Shown: piece after piece, positions 23,601 to 34,320 of the stretch
How positions within the stretch are numbered: position 1 is the first letter of the stretch
Layout of the letters: every line of letters begins with the position of its first letter
From: Mangifera indica
Lineage: Eukaryota; Streptophyta; Magnoliopsida; Sapindales; Anacardiaceae
Assembly (NCBI RefSeq): GCF_011075055.1
Contig: NC_058154.1
Coordinates: 1,922,001 to 1,986,000 of the forward strand
Length of the DNA stretch: 64,000 nt
Direction: 5' to 3'
The notes under the pieces: generated by a model
What the model saw: the letters and a program-made list of their open reading frames with translations, nothing else
Databases searched by the model: none
What the model was told of the DNA's origin: nothing
Position numbers and translations under genes: made by a program

Positions 23601-24273
23601 TACATACCTCAATGAAACCAATCGCCTTCTTAGCACCTTCTTGCCCAGCTCTCACCCCATGAGTCTGTAAAAAACTAATTACATATAAGCAGTTATCAAA
23701 ATTTCCATTGAACTAGTAAACACATTATGAGACCTGACAATTCTGGCATGTAATTATCTCACTTTGCAGGAATAAAAGACCTAACAGAAGTCACATAATA
23801 AGACCAGACGGCGCCGTTTCGAGCGAAATTCTAATTGCAAGAAATGTAAGGAACACGTGAAAAAGCTCAAAAGTAATAAACATAAATAAGACCTGCATAA
23901 GTAGCTTGATACGGTCAAGCGGAGCCGTGACGGTTTTGGCGGCAGCTCCAGCGACGGCACCAGCTGCAAAAATCGCGACGTCTCTCGGCACGTAAGCGAG
24001 TAAAGCTAGAGGATGCTTGGCGAGCTGAGCTGGAGTAGGCTCGCACTCCTTTCGACTTTGCTTCTCCGCCAGTGCAAGACAAGCAAAATTATCAACCCTA
24101 ACTTTACCTCCACCACCACAGCCAGCTCTACCAGCATGATTAACTGTCCAAATAAGCCGGGCGTCGGTTCTCCACAACGGTTTATACTCCGGCGTCGTAT
24201 CGATCCAGCTAAACTGACAGACTTTGAGGTTCGGGATGCTACGGAATGTTACAACGGCTGGCTCTTCTCTCAT
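20637..24273 (-). CDS. TAAC: plastid mitochondrial-carrier-family protein (thylakoid ADP,ATP carrier / PAPS transporter type), 10 exons, 395 aa
   Basis: Exons (minus): 24273-23893, 23664-23608, 23448-23386, 23300-23244, 23137-23054, 22792-22724, 22638-22526, 22420-22251, 21411-21333, 20751-20637, total 1188 nt with all phases consistent. Three solute-carrier repeats are marked by PLDRIKLLMQ (exon 1), YPLDVLRLRL (exon 6) and YPLDTIRRQM (exon 8), each the PX(D/E)XX(R/K) signature. Glycine-rich helix starts (AAGAVAGAAAKTVTAPLD, LAAGACAGMTSTF) precede two of them. About 75-100 residues precede the first helix, which fits a plastid transit peptide. Overall order and length match Arabidopsis At5g01500 (TAAC, also PAPST1), reported as a thylakoid/envelope carrier for ATP/ADP and PAPS. 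The substrate is inferred from family, not seen. All introns appear GT-AG. The gene looks intact. Confidence 0.94.
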
Positions 24274-24512
24274 GGCTTAAGCGGAATTTTGAAATTTAGG
24301 AAGGGGCACGGACGAGATAAGGTGTTCAGGTCGTTACAGGTAGACAAAGAGAGCGAAACGGAAAGAGAAAGGGGATCTTTCAATTTTCTTATATTTAAGC
24401 CCTGAATCTTTTCTGATCTTGTGTGTATCGGTCCATGGAAAAGAAACTGAGTGTCGCTTATGCTGCGTGGATTTTTTAGATTTCCCCGCAGAGTTTCTTT
24501 ATTTGTGGATGT
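24274..24512 (-). promoter_or_regulatory. promoter and 5' UTR region of the carrier gene
   Basis: This is about 240 bases between the carrier start codon and the hAT derivative at 24513. No TATA box was assigned with certainty. The hAT insertion sits within the likely proximal promoter. Confidence 0.35.
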
Positions 24513-25071
24513 TAGAGATGATAATTTCAGTCCAATTTTAATGATATTGGTCTTTTTTAACTTTAATAAGAAAGAAATTTTCCGATAAAAAAGAGAAAAA
24601 GGGTCATGAAGAAGATAAAAAAATCTTTATAATCGAAGACGAGGATACATATATTCATTCTCCATCCTATCCCCTCTCTGTCCTGCCCCATCCCCTCTCA
24701 TTTATATTAATACATTTACTGAAAATACTAACATATTTATATAATTTTAGAAGATTTATATTTTAAAAATTTATTTAGGTTTTTGTTGTATATATTAAAG
24801 TGGTTAATATATTATATTTGTGATATTTGAAATAGTGGGTTAGTTTTAATTTTACATAATTTTATTATTTAATATATTTATATTGTGTTTTGAAGGTATA
24901 ACAAGAGGATTTTTTCTTACAAGTATATAAAGGGGATTTTTTCTATAAGGACGGGGAAGAAATTTTTCTTTGCAAGAGAAGACGAAAAATTATTTTTATC
25001 CCTGTAACGAAAAAAGGGATGGGAATTGAGATCCCCAATCCATTGCCTGCCTGTTTCTGTTGTCATCCTTA
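24513..25071. mobile_element. non-autonomous hAT element, 559 bp
   Basis: The left end is TAGAGATGATAATTTC and the right end, read inward, is TAAGGATGACAACAG. The flanks GTGGATGT (24505-24512) and ATAGATGT (25072-25079) agree at 6 of 8 bases. The interior has CCCATCCCCTCTC and GGGATGGGAATTGAGATCCCC motifs, a diluted form of the G/C-run pattern in 32781-33793. It is probably an older member of that family and holds no gene. Confidence 0.72.
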
Positions 25072-25115
25072 ATAGATGTTGACTTATTAGATCAGGGTTA
25101 TATTGAAAAGTAGCA

Positions 25116-25116
25116 C

Positions 25117-25196
<80 letters not shown>
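25116..25196. repeat. (TA)n microsatellite, left half
   Basis: This is a nearly pure TA repeat that ends exactly at the copia LTR. The matching half resumes at 31220, so one microsatellite was split by the insertion. Confidence 0.93.
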
Positions 25197-25200
<4 letters not shown>

Positions 25201-25484
25201 ATGAATTTAATACAAAAAGATAAATAATTAAAGAAGAATTGAGAAGGAGAGAAAGCAACTGAGAGATTTTATTTCATATCCGGATGAAGATAAGAAGAAG
25301 AAGAATTGCATCTGAAGTGAGGAGATGGGGGGCTATTTATAGACATTTGGCTGCCCCATTAGTCAAAGAAAATGGCTAAATTTACAACCAAAATTCCAAG
25401 CCAATTTTCCAAGCAAATTAATGCAATCCCAGGCTTTTGTCAACATTTACCGCATGTGGTGGAAAATCCACCAGATATGCAACA
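25197..25484 (-). repeat. 3' LTR of copia element
   Basis: This 288-bp direct repeat of 30932-31219 has two mismatches. It holds a TATTTATAG-like promoter motif (25335-25345) and ends in TG..CA. It is the left LTR, hence 3' with respect to the minus-strand transcript. Confidence 0.96.
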
Positions 25485-25773
25485 CTCCCCCTTGGATTTT
25501 CACCACTTACAGATAATTATATTAACCTTGCTAAGGAAAAACCCAGTGGGATAAAAACCAAAGCAAAGGAACATAATTATTAAATGTCCTGTAAGTTAGT
25601 GTTGGACGTGCTTAAACTGCCTCATTAAAAACCTTACTAGGAAAACCCAGTGGGACAAAACCTAGTGAAGGGAAAAAGAGTACAGTGCACCTTTTGTCCA
25701 ATATTTGATAAACTTCAAAATTTTGCCTGATGAATGCTCCCCCTGATGAACGCTCCCCCTCTTTGTAGTAGGA

Positions 25774-28700
25774 TTAACTTGGTCGCGTGTTGAGCCGCCG
25801 CATACCGATGTTATACACTAACTTCTCAAATGTTGATGTCGGTAGTGTCTTAGTGAACAAATCTGCAAGATTCTCACTGGATCTGATTTGCTTGACATCA
25901 ATCTTTTTGCTCTGCTGGAGCTCATGCGTGTAAAGGAACTTCGGTGAGATATGTTTGGTTCTGTCTCCTTTGATGTACCCACCTCTAATTTGGGCTATAC
26001 ATGCTGCATTGTCTTCATATAATATGGAAGGAATGTTTGTTGTAGAAGGAAGACTGCATGCATTCTGAATATGATGGATGACAGACCGTAACCATATACA
26101 TTCTCGGCTGGCTTCATGGAGAGCTAAAATTTCTGAATGATTTGAAGAAGTTGCAACCAAGGTCTGCTTGGTGGAGCGCCATGATATAGCTGTGTCATTA
26201 TAAGTAAAAACATATCCCGTTTGTGAACGGGCCTTATGGGGGTCAGAAAGATAACCAACATCTGCATATCCAACCAAACTAGAATTTTTAGGGGATTTGA
26301 CAGAATAGAATAATCCCAAATCTCTAGTTCCACATAAGTAACGGAGTATATGCTTGATTCCGTTCCAGTGACGACGGGTTGGTGCAGAGCTAAATCGGGT
26401 CAATAAATTAACTGCGAAGGATATATCCGGTCTCGTGCATTGGGCCAAATATAATAAGGCTCCAATGGCATTAAGATATGGTACTTCAGGACCAAGTATC
26501 TTTTCATCTTCTTCTTTGGGACGAAATGGGTCCTTTTTTGGATCAAGAGACCGAACAACCATTGGGGTGCTCAAAGGATAAGCTTTATCCATATTAAAAC
26601 GTTTTAATAATTTTTCAATATACGCTGCTTGATGGATAAGTAGTCCATTTGAATTGTGCTCGATCTGCAGGCTGAGACAATATTTTGTTTTCCCCAAATC
26701 CTTCATTTCAAATTCTTTTTTCAGATATTCAGCAGTTTTTAAGAGCTCTTCAGGAGTCCCAATTAAATTCATGTCATCAACATAAACTGCTACAATAGCA
26801 AATCCCGATTCTGACCTTCTGATAAAGACACATGGGCATATAGGGTCATTCACATAACCCTCTTTTTTCAAATATTCACTGAGGCGATTGTACCACATAC
26901 GTCCGGATTGCTTTAATCCATACAATGATCGTTGTAATTTAATTGAGTACAAGCCTCTTGAATTGACACTTTTTGCTTCAGGCAATTTGTATCCTTCAGG
27001 GAGTTTCATATAAATTTCAGTGTCTAAATTTCCATACAAATAAGCAGTAACTACGTCCATTAGACGCATATCCAGTCCTTCAGAGACTGTTAAACTGATT
27101 AAATATCTGAATGTGATTATATCCATTACAGGTGCATATGTTTCATCAAAGTCTATACCGGGCCTTTGGGAAAAGCCTTGGGCTACAAGCCTGGCTTTAT
27201 ATCTAGCAATTTCATTTTTCTCATTTCTTTTTCTCACAAATACCCATTTATATCCAACGGGTTGTACGTCTTGAGGTGTTGGAACTACAGGCCCAAACAC
27301 TTGACGTTTTGCTAGAGAAGCTAATTCTGTTTGAATTGCTTCTTCCCATTTAGGCCAATCATGTCTTTGTTTGCACTCAGCCACAGTACGTGGTTCAAAA
27401 TCATCATCATTCAGAATTTCAGTAGCTACTGCAAATGAGAATATATCATCAACTATAATTGTTTCACGATTCCACATTTCTTGTGTATGAACATAATTTA
27501 AAGATATTTCAATATTCTCATTTTCCTGTTCTTCAGGATTTTGTACCACTTCAGGGGTTTGTACCACTTCAGGGGCTTGTGCCACTTCAGGGGCGTGTGC
27601 CACTTCAGGGGCTTGAGTCTCTTTAGAGACTATAACCTCTTCTGGAGGAATATTTGTTTGATTATTTGCCTTTCTTTTTCGAGGAACAGTGTCCTTCGAT
27701 CCAACAGGTCTACCACGCTTCTGGCGTGAGGTAGATGGATCAGTCACGGCTCGAATGGACTGTTCAGCAGTCACATTGATTCTTGCTGGTGCATTAGCAG
27801 CTGGAACATGTGATCTTGTCACTTTTGCTGTATCAACAAATGCATCAGGCATTTGATTGGCAATAATTTGTAATCGCAGTATCCTTTGCACTTCAGTTTC
27901 ACTTTGGGATGTGCGAGGATCTAAATGAGACATGGTAGGTACATACCAAGTAAGTTCATGCCTAACTTCAGGAGGCATTTTCTTTTCCCCTAAAGATGGG
28001 AAAGTTGTCTCATCAAAGTGACAATCTGTAAATCGTGCAGTAAAAAGATCACCTGTTAATGGTTCCAGGTACCTGATAATGGATGGTGAATTATATCCAA
28101 CATATATTCCCAAACGACGTTGGGGTCCCATTTTTGTGCGTTGAGGGGACGCAATAGGGACATATACAACACAACCAAATATTCTCAAATGAGATACATC
28201 AGGTTGGTGACCAAGAACCAATTGTAGGGGAGAATATTGATGATAAGAAGAAGGTCGCAAGCGAATTAACGCTGCAGCATGTAATATAGCATGTCCCCAC
28301 ATAGAAGTAGGTAATTGACTTTTTAATAATAAAGTGCGTGCAATTACCTGGAGTCGTTTGATAAGAGACTCAGCTAATCCATTCTGTGTGTGGACATGCG
28401 GGACTGGATGTTCAACCTCAATCCCCATAGACATGCAATAATCATCAAACGTTTTAGATGTAAATTCACCAGCATTATCTAGCCGTATTGACTTGATCGA
28501 ATAATCTGCGAAATGTGCCTTTAATTTGATAATTTGTGCTAACAGTTTAGCAAATGCAACATTTCGACTAGGCAATAAACAAACATGAGACCATCGTGCA
28601 GATGCATCAATTAAGACCATAAAATAACGAAATGGCCCACTTGGTGGGTGAATGGGTCCACATATATCCCCTTGAATCCTTTGTAGAAACGATGGGGATT

Positions 28701-29349
28701 CACCTCCAATTTTGGAGGGGGATGGTCTTATTACTAATTTGCCTTGAGAACAGGCGGTGCAGAATTGTTCACTAGACAATAAAATTTTATGATTTTGTAA
28801 TGTATGTCCATGTGAATTTTCAACAATCCTACGCATCATTGTAGATCCTGGGTGGCCTAAACGATCATGCCAAAGCATAAATGCTTTTGGATCAACGAAC
28901 TTCTGGTTCGATACTGCGTAGGTCTCAATTGCCTTTATGGTTGTATAATACAATCCAGATGATAAAGCAGGCAATTTTTCTAGTATAAGCCTTCTTTCGG
29001 AGGCATTACTAGTTATACAGATGAATTCTGCACCATTTTCACTCATGGTTTCAAGATGATAACCATTTTTTCTTATATCTTTAAAACTCAGTAGATTTCT
29101 TCTGGATCTACTTGAATATAATGCATCATTGATGCTTAATTTAGTCTCATTGTTTAACATAATTGTGGCTCTTCCGGAGCCTTCTATCAGATCAATTGAT
29201 CCTGATATGGTGGTTACTTTAGCTTCAATTAATGCTAAAGATAAGAAAAATTTCTTTTCATTGAGAATTGTGTGCGTTGTTGCACTGTCCACCAAACATA
29301 TGTCTCCCACATCAGCTTTTGAAGTCAACGCTTCAATTTTGGAGTCCAT
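25774..29349 (-). CDS. copia pol polyprotein (protease-integrase-RT-RNase H), 1191 aa, no gag
   Basis: The frame opens at ATG 29349 with about 17 residues before the protease core LVDSATTHTIL, where full family members have several hundred gag residues and a zinc knuckle. Then come the integrase HHCC region (HDRLGHPG, FCTACSQGK), the integrase core (GDICGPIHPP, RLDNAGEF, PHVHTQNGLAESL), a Pro/Glu-rich linker with tandem APEVAQ-like repeats, the RT (GYKWVFVRKRNE, LMDVVTAYLYG, QRSLYGLKQSGRMWY, YVDD near residue 856) and RNase H (GYADVGYLSDPHKARSQTGY, YEDNAACIAQ, HISPKFLYTHELQ). RNase H has V where ADAGY is usual. It reads through to TAA with no break. Without gag it could move only with help from a complete relative. 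Confidence 0.95.
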   Translation of the reverse strand: MDSKIEALTSKADVGDICLVDSATTHTILNEKKFFLSLALIEAKVTTISGSIDLIEGSGRATIMLNNETKLSINDALYSSRSRRNLLSFKDIRKNGYHLETMSENGAEFICITSNASERRLILEKLPALSSGLYYTTIKAIETYAVSNQKFVDPKAFMLWHDRLGHPGSTMMRRIVENSHGHTLQNHKILLSSEQFCTACSQGKLVIRPSPSKIGGESPSFLQRIQGDICGPIHPPSGPFRYFMVLIDASARWSHVCLLPSRNVAFAKLLAQIIKLKAHFADYSIKSIRLDNAGEFTSKTFDDYCMSMGIEVEHPVPHVHTQNGLAESLIKRLQVIARTLLLKSQLPTSMWGHAILHAAALIRLRPSSYHQYSPLQLVLGHQPDVSHLRIFGCVVYVPIASPQRTKMGPQRRLGIYVGYNSPSIIRYLEPLTGDLFTARFTDCHFDETTFPSLGEKKMPPEVRHELTWYVPTMSHLDPRTSQSETEVQRILRLQIIANQMPDAFVDTAKVTRSHVPAANAPARINVTAEQSIRAVTDPSTSRQKRGRPVGSKDTVPRKRKANNQTNIPPEEVIVSKETQAPEVAHAPEVAQAPEVVQTPEVVQNPEEQENENIEISLNYVHTQEMWNRETIIVDDIFSFAVATEILNDDDFEPRTVAECKQRHDWPKWEEAIQTELASLAKRQVFGPVVPTPQDVQPVGYKWVFVRKRNEKNEIARYKARLVAQGFSQRPGIDFDETYAPVMDIITFRYLISLTVSEGLDMRLMDVVTAYLYGNLDTEIYMKLPEGYKLPEAKSVNSRGLYSIKLQRSLYGLKQSGRMWYNRLSEYLKKEGYVNDPICPCVFIRRSESGFAIVAVYVDDMNLIGTPEELLKTAEYLKKEFEMKDLGKTKYCLSLQIEHNSNGLLIHQAAYIEKLLKRFNMDKAYPLSTPMVVRSLDPKKDPFRPKEEDEKILGPEVPYLNAIGALLYLAQCTRPDISFAVNLLTRFSSAPTRRHWNGIKHILRYLCGTRDLGLFYSVKSPKNSSLVGYADVGYLSDPHKARSQTGYVFTYNDTAISWRSTKQTLVATSSNHSEILALHEASRECIWLRSVIHHIQNACSLPSTTNIPSILYEDNAACIAQIRGGYIKGDRTKHISPKFLYTHELQQSKKIDVKQIRSSENLADLFTKTLPTSTFEKLVYNIGMRRLNTRPS

Positions 29350-30931
29350 TTCCTTTCATTTAAAAATTACGTTAGTTATAACGTACACAAAATATTGAAA
29401 GAAAGAGAACATGACCATAAAATATAAAATAATATGCATGACTCCAAAATAAATATATATGATGGATTTAATTATAAAAATTTTGGGCATTTCATACTCA
29501 TAATAACTATTTCTGGTAGTTGTGTTCACTTCAGGGAACGATGTATAACAAGAAAATATTAATTCAGAATTTCTTTTCTGATATTGCTACTACAAGAGCA
29601 AAAATAAAATGTGGGGAATATTTTATTTTCCACATTCAAGAAAAGATTCTGAATAGTACTAAATTGCTCCACAAATTTAATGGATTTATTATTATATCCA
29701 TATTTCAGCTTGCAATCCTTCAGGGATATGATGTCGAAAAATAATAGCCTTGTATTTATCCTTCTGGGATATTTTATTTAGTTAGTTTTTCAAGGCTCAC
29801 AAATTTTAGGTGGAGACTTATGTAAAAAGCCCATTTAATATTATCCATCTAAATTTAGGAACTTCAGGTTCAATTATTGTCATATTTACAAAACTTCTGG
29901 TTTTGTATATAATATATATGAGTTAATCTTTGAAACTTCAGGTTCAAATATTATCTCATATGTACAAAATAACTGATTTTGTAGGAGAAATATTGAGATT
30001 AATTTTAGAAGCTTCAGGTCCATATATTATCCCATATCTACAAAACTTCTGGTTTTGTAATTAATATTTACAATATTATAATATATATTCTGATTATGTT
30101 TTGGACTTCAAGTCCATATTTTTCACACTTTATGCAAACTTCAGGTTGCAAAGGTGATATCATTATTAAAATAAAGACTTTGATGAAACTGGGGACTTCC
30201 GGCCCATATTGATGAAACTGGGGACTTCCGGCCCATATTTATGAAACTGGGGACTTCCGGCCCATAAACATGTATTCTCATGATTTTACAAACTTCAAGT
30301 TGTAAATCGTAAAACTCGAGACTTCGGGCCCATATATATGATTTTCTCACGATTTTACAAACTTCAAGTTGTAAATCGGATATAAATAAAAATAAAGATT
30401 CAAATAAATGAATATGCGAATAAATAAATATTCAAATAAATGGAATACAATAAAAATAAACATTTAAATAATATCAGGACTTCCGGTCCAGATTCTTGGT
30501 TTTGTAAGCTTCAGGTTACAAATAATATTTATGACTTCAAGTCACAAATTTATAATTTCGTAAACTTCAGGATACGAATGATATTCAGGATTTCAAATCC
30601 AGATTCATGATATTCAGGACTGCAGGTCCAGATTCATAATTTTGTAAACTTCAAGTTACAAATAGGATTCAGAACTTCAGGTTCAGATTTATGATATTCC
30701 AGACTTCAGGTCTAGATTCAAGAATTTCAGGACTTCAGGTCCAGATTTACAATTTTACAAACTTCGGGTTGCAAATATTGTATGATTATAAATAAAAATT
30801 AAGCAGAAATATAACAGAAATTAAAAATCAACTGGGACATCACAACTGGGATATCCATATTTATAATATTTAAGCAGCATAACGGTATAATATAAAGATA
30901 TAATATACCTGAACTGATCGTGCTGATAACG
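29350..30931 (-). repeat. copia leader with dispersed ACTTCAGGT/ACTTCCGG repeats, no gag
   Basis: Between the primer site and pol are about 1.58 kb with no gag-like frame. From about 29740 to 30790 the plus strand carries dozens of copies of short motifs: CTTCAGGT, CTTCTGGTTTTGTA, GACTTCAGGTCCAGATTCAT and AAACTTCAGGTTACAAAT. There is also a threefold exact unit GGGGACTTCCGGCCCATA at about 30190-30266. The copies alternate between a TCCA-type and a TTACAAA-type tail. A 1.6-kb repetitive untranslated leader replaces gag. The function is unknown. Confidence 0.85.
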
Positions 30932-31824
<893 letters not shown>

Positions 31825-32110
31825 AAAATGGAATATGTTTAACACTCCGCCACAATTATAGTAGGAGCTTTTAAAGTTATAATTAGAGATAGAAGTTGAT
31901 AAGTTAATTGCATCAGGAGAGAGTGTGTCAAAGAGAAACGCTAGGTTATTGTCTCTGGCCACTGGAGACTAAGTGAATGTTAGTTTAACCTTTATCTTTG
32001 GGGTGTTCTCTCTCCTGATGCAATGAACTTCTTAGCTTTTGTCTCCGATTATAGCTTCAAGAGCTCCCATTGTAATTACAGAGGAGTGTTAAATATATTT
32101 TTATTTGATT
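31825..32110. repeat. long imperfect inverted repeat (foldback), about 95-bp arms
   Basis: The left arm (about 31832-31925) reads TTTAACACTCC ... GGAGCTTTTAAAGTTATAATT ... TTGCATCAGGAGAGAG. The complement of the right arm (about 32003-32104) reads TTTAACACTCC ... GGAGCTCTTGAAGCTATAATC ... TTGCATCAGGAGAGAG. The ends of the arms match perfectly and the middle differs mainly by transitions. The loop is about 75 bases. It could be a foldback MITE, the interior of a small LTR element (diverged direct repeats flank it), or a hairpin RNA gene. It is not recognised as a known microRNA. Confidence 0.8.
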
Positions 32111-32780
32111 TTATTCAGATGATATTTGATTTTAATTTAATCTGATTTTGATTTGTTATTTTTTATTTTTTATAACATCTCTCTTCGGAAACATATTCCT
32201 AACGGAGAGTATCCCAAAAGGATGTGTCACGTATAGACAAAGGTTTAAATTAAAACACTTATTTAATGTAGATGAATGAGTAATACCATATATTTATTAA
32301 AATTAAATTAGCGTGCCTAAATGTATCTAAAAAATGAGTTTAACAATTACAAATAAAATTATTTTTCCCAGTGTGCATAAATATTAATTAAGAAAATAAA
32401 ATAACAATAGCCAAATTTGTAACTCAATGTGTCGATCCATCTACCTCCTCGTTTGCCCCACTATCTCTTCTACCTACAAAATATAGAGCAAAGAATACTG
32501 TGAGTATGAATACTCGACATGTTCTCATAGTTTCGATGATATTTTCTGTCAATTTTTTCTTTTAACAGAATCTCACTGTCAAAATATGCCGTGTTACTTA
32601 TCTCCCCATATTATGACGAATCATTTCATTTCATTTTTTAAAATTAAGACATCTCACAACCAATCTGTGTATTTTTAATATCATGACATTTTACCATCTA
32701 GCATTTGACACGATTTACCCATAATTATACGAAACTATACCCACGTTTTCAGACCCAATCTGTTGCCATCCCTTTCAAAC
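32111..32780. other. intergenic, no gene recognised
   Basis: This stretch is AT-rich. It includes the right copy of the bracketing direct repeat (32172-32215). 32690-32780 contains CCATC and CAATCTG motifs similar to hAT flanks. Nothing coding is seen. Confidence 0.4.
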
Positions 32781-33793
32781 TAGAGATGGGAATTTGGACC
32801 CGATTTTAGGGGCCCCGACCCTCCCCGACCCTAACGGGGAGGGGATTCCTTGATAAAAACGGGGAAAGGGGCGGGGATGGGGATGAAAAAAATCCCCGTA
32901 GTCGGGGACGGGTCGGGGACGGGGATACATATTTCCCCGCCCCACCCCTCCCCTCCCCGCCCTGCCTCGCCCCTCCCCTCCCCTCCCCGCCCCGGCCCGG
33001 CCCGGCCCATCCCCTCCCCACCCCACCCCACCCCTTAAATCTAATATATTAATATAATAACTTCTAAACTATTAAGTTCTAGAAATTTTTACATTATGAT
33101 TTATTAAAATTATAACTTTAATTTTACTAATTTTTGAATTATCAATTATCAACTTTTACTAATTTCTGAACTATTAATCTAATATATTAAAAAGACCCCA
33201 GAATCTCATTATCATAAAATGCAAATGCACCAAATTAATTTTATTTCAACTTCAAAACTTAGTTAGTCAATCCACCAGGTTTTACACAAAAAAAAAAAAA
33301 CAAATTATAAACTTGATAAAATCAATTGAAGTGAATGAAAAGTGTTAAATTTAATGTTATTATAAAATTACCCTAAATCACATACATGAAGAGCTACTAA
33401 TGAAGAGATTGATTATTGCATATTGTTAGATTTTATGAAAACTTTGTATTTGAACTAAAATAATAATAAATATTTTGTAGCTCTTGTAGTAAGTGATATT
33501 TTGGGAGAATATGATTTATTTTATTTATTGAAATACATAAAGGAATTAAAATTTATATTTACAAGTATTGGGAGGGGATTTTTCCCCGCGGGGACGGGGC
33601 GGGGATGGAGAGGGGATTTTTCCCTGCGGGGATGGGGAGGGGATTTTCCTTCGCGGGGAGGGGACGGGGATTATTTTTTATCCCCGTAACGGGGACGGGG
33701 CAGGGACGGGGCAGGGACGGGGATTGATATCCCCTACGGGGACGGGGACGGGGATTAACATCCCCTCCCCGCCCCTCCCCATTGCCATCCCTA
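32781..33793. mobile_element. non-autonomous hAT element with G-run subterminal arrays, 1013 bp
   Basis: The left end is TAGAGATGGGAATTTGG and the right end, read inward, is TAGGGATGGCAATGGGG. Target duplications TTTCAAAC at 32773-32780 and 33794-33801 are identical, 8 of 8. The left 250 bases carry CCCC-rich runs and the right 230 bases carry repeated GGGGACGGGGA units, so the two ends can pair. The middle (about 33040-33560) is ordinary AT-rich DNA. No transposase is present. Apparent ORFs of Gly/Arg/Pro in the G-runs are compositional. Confidence 0.93.
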
Positions 33794-33859
33794 TTTCAAA
33801 CTGTACACTTGTTCCCATTAACAAAACATATTTCATGTGGTGACCGTACACTTGTTCCC

Positions 33860-34320
33860 AAATAAAAAAAAAAAAAACCATTTTTCACGTGGTGCAGGTG
33901 CACCTTAACTAAGGTGGGTGCGCTTGCACCTTTTTAATAGAAAATGCTTTGTGGTGCAGGTGCACCGTAGCTTACATGGGTGAACCTGCACCCTACATAT
34001 TCGTGGGTGCAAGTGGTGTGCACATGGCACGCCACTTTTCAAAACAGATGCGTGGCATGCCCGACAGCTTCCTAGTTGGCGGTCAAGCACGGTGCGCTCG
34101 GTGGTGGGGCGGGCACCGGCGAGGGCGCAAGACGTCTGGCGTGCACGCAACACACTTAGAGTGCCCACTGCACATTTCGACGTACATGTTGTGCGTCGTC
34201 CGACGTGGGCGGCACGTCTCGAGGCTCTTCACAGCGCTGAAGGGTGTTTCACTCAGGCCACCGCCACAACTCTCCAACGCAAGATAGCTCAGCATGAAAG
34301 AGCCGCGAAACACCGCCATA
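33860..34320. other. GC-rich island of unknown origin
   Basis: About 450 bases with strikingly higher GC than the surroundings. It opens with two related units containing GTGGTGCAGGTGCACC (33889 and 33951) and palindromes GGTGCAGGTGCACC. Several overlapping frames stay open on both strands, which is expected of GC-rich DNA. No protein family is recognised. It starts only about 60 bases after the G-run hAT. It may be part of an unknown element or a transferred fragment. Confidence 0.4.

Noticed and set aside
29541..30350. Small open frames in the copia leader
   Set aside because: They are short, differ in frame, follow the repeat units and show no gag or zinc-knuckle motif.
31832..32104. Hairpin as a known microRNA precursor (miR159/miR319-like, because of GAGCTCCC)
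   Set aside because: Only a few bases resemble those microRNAs and the rest of the arm does not fit.
32775..33881. Several Gly/Arg/Pro-rich open frames on both strands
   Set aside because: They arise from the G-run and C-run arrays of the hAT element and have no protein-like composition.
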